A stretch of DNA of 6,420 nt. Source: an uncultured Treponema sp. GTDB taxonomy: Bacteria; Spirochaetota; Spirochaetia; Treponematales; Treponemataceae. This document shows, in pieces, positions 6,301 through 6,420 of this stretch. The notes beneath the pieces were generated by a model that worked only from the letters and a program-made list of their open reading frames with translations, searched no databases and had not been told where the DNA came from. The position numbers and the translations under genes were made by a program. The stretch lies in contig CAJPPE010000095.1 in the NCBI GenBank assembly GCA_905372345.1, positions 1 to 6,420 on the forward strand, given 5' to 3'. Position 1 is the first letter of the stretch; the number at the start of each line of letters is the position of its first letter.

Positions 6301-6349
6301 CGAAAATAAAGCGGAGGCGTATCTATGATACGTTGAGCATTTATTTTCG
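6301..6349. repeat. 49-bp two-part hairpin
   Basis: The outer arms CGAAAATAAA (6301-6310) and TTTATTTTCG (6340-6349) are a perfect 10-bp match. Inside, CGTATC (6318-6323) and GATACG (6327-6332) form a second perfect 6-bp stem with a TAT loop, separated from the outer stem by an internal loop. It lies upstream of the candidate promoter of the HU-like gene, so it is more likely a DNA-level repeat or part of another transcript. Confidence 0.75.
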
Positions 6350-6391
6350 GCGTGCGACGCAGTAGATGTGCCGTATATTTTCAAAAAATTC

Positions 6392-6401
6392 GGGGGGGGG
6401 G
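6392..6401. repeat. Homopolymer run of ten G (C on the minus strand)
   Basis: Ten consecutive G residues in AT-rich surroundings. Such runs are prone to slipped-strand length change. In Treponema pallidum, G runs upstream of some tpr genes are known to vary in length and affect expression. Any gene it might control here lies partly or wholly outside the window, apart from the distant HU-like gene. An assembly or sequencing length error is also possible. Confidence 0.85.
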
Positions 6402-6420
6402 TAGTATCCTCATTTTTTTT

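Larger units (their letters stand above)
6002..6420. other. Upstream and leader region of the HU-like gene
   Basis: About 420 bases without a credible gene. Going upstream from the gene it holds the AGGAGG site, a leader hairpin (6025-6044), a GC-rich stretch with GGGGAGG (6063-6069) and CCTCCCC (6118-6124) arms, the second copy of the 31-bp repeat (6128-6158), an AT-rich stretch with a possible promoter (6203-6231), a 49-bp hairpin (6301-6349), and a G10 run (6392-6401). A minus-strand frame from a TTG at 6384 to 5995 is open for 129 codons. It has no visible ribosome binding site, no recognisable domain, runs through the inverted repeats and overlaps the HU-like start, so it is probably not a gene. 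Confidence 0.7.

Noticed and set aside
6313..6336. Mini-ORF: GGAGG followed by ATG ATA CGT TGA
   Set aside because: A three-codon frame inside a hairpin loop and inner stem; nothing suggests it is translated or acts as a leader peptide.
6295..6338. Integron attC-like core sites (GTTAGAC at 6295-6301 and GTTGAGC at 6332-6338 fit GTTRRRY)
   Set aside because: No matching RYYYAAC partner placed to form an attC hairpin was found; 7-base degenerate matches occur by chance.

Overview
The window looks like a chromosomal piece of a spirochaete, most likely an oral Treponema related to T. denticola. This is inferred from the AT-leaning, lysine-rich coding style, a long Cache-type chemoreceptor, a HU-like/DUF4469 protein, and intergenic DNA full of short hairpins. 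No rRNA or tRNA gene is present, so the assignment is not proven from the sequence.

Layout: bases 1-86 are AT-rich upstream DNA. clpB (87-2687, +) encodes a complete Hsp100 disaggregase. It converges, across only 18 bases, with a complete methyl-accepting chemotaxis protein gene (2706-4799, -). Bases 4800-5290 carry no credible gene but are highly structured: eight consecutive short inverted repeats (4819-5119) are followed by a 161-bp array of seven 23-bp units built from CTCGAA/TTCGAG boxes (5124-5284). A small gene for a HU-like/Ig-like (DUF4469-type) protein follows (5291-6001, -). Bases 6002-6420 are its leader and upstream DNA, with a hairpin next to the ribosome binding site, a second copy of a 31-bp repeat that also lies at 5061-5091, a 49-bp hairpin, and a run of ten G residues near the window end.

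The three genes show no obvious shared pathway: clpB is proteostasis, the receptor is chemotaxis, and the small protein is probably DNA-binding. The two minus-strand genes do share a leader layout, a TAAGGGGA/CCCCTTA hairpin directly upstream of an AGGAG-type ribosome binding site. They may be read in one direction through the hairpin/array region. The most unusual content is this repeat DNA: the box array with its regular 11-12 bp spacing, the hairpin series, and the 31-bp repeats bracketing the small gene. Their function cannot be determined from this window.
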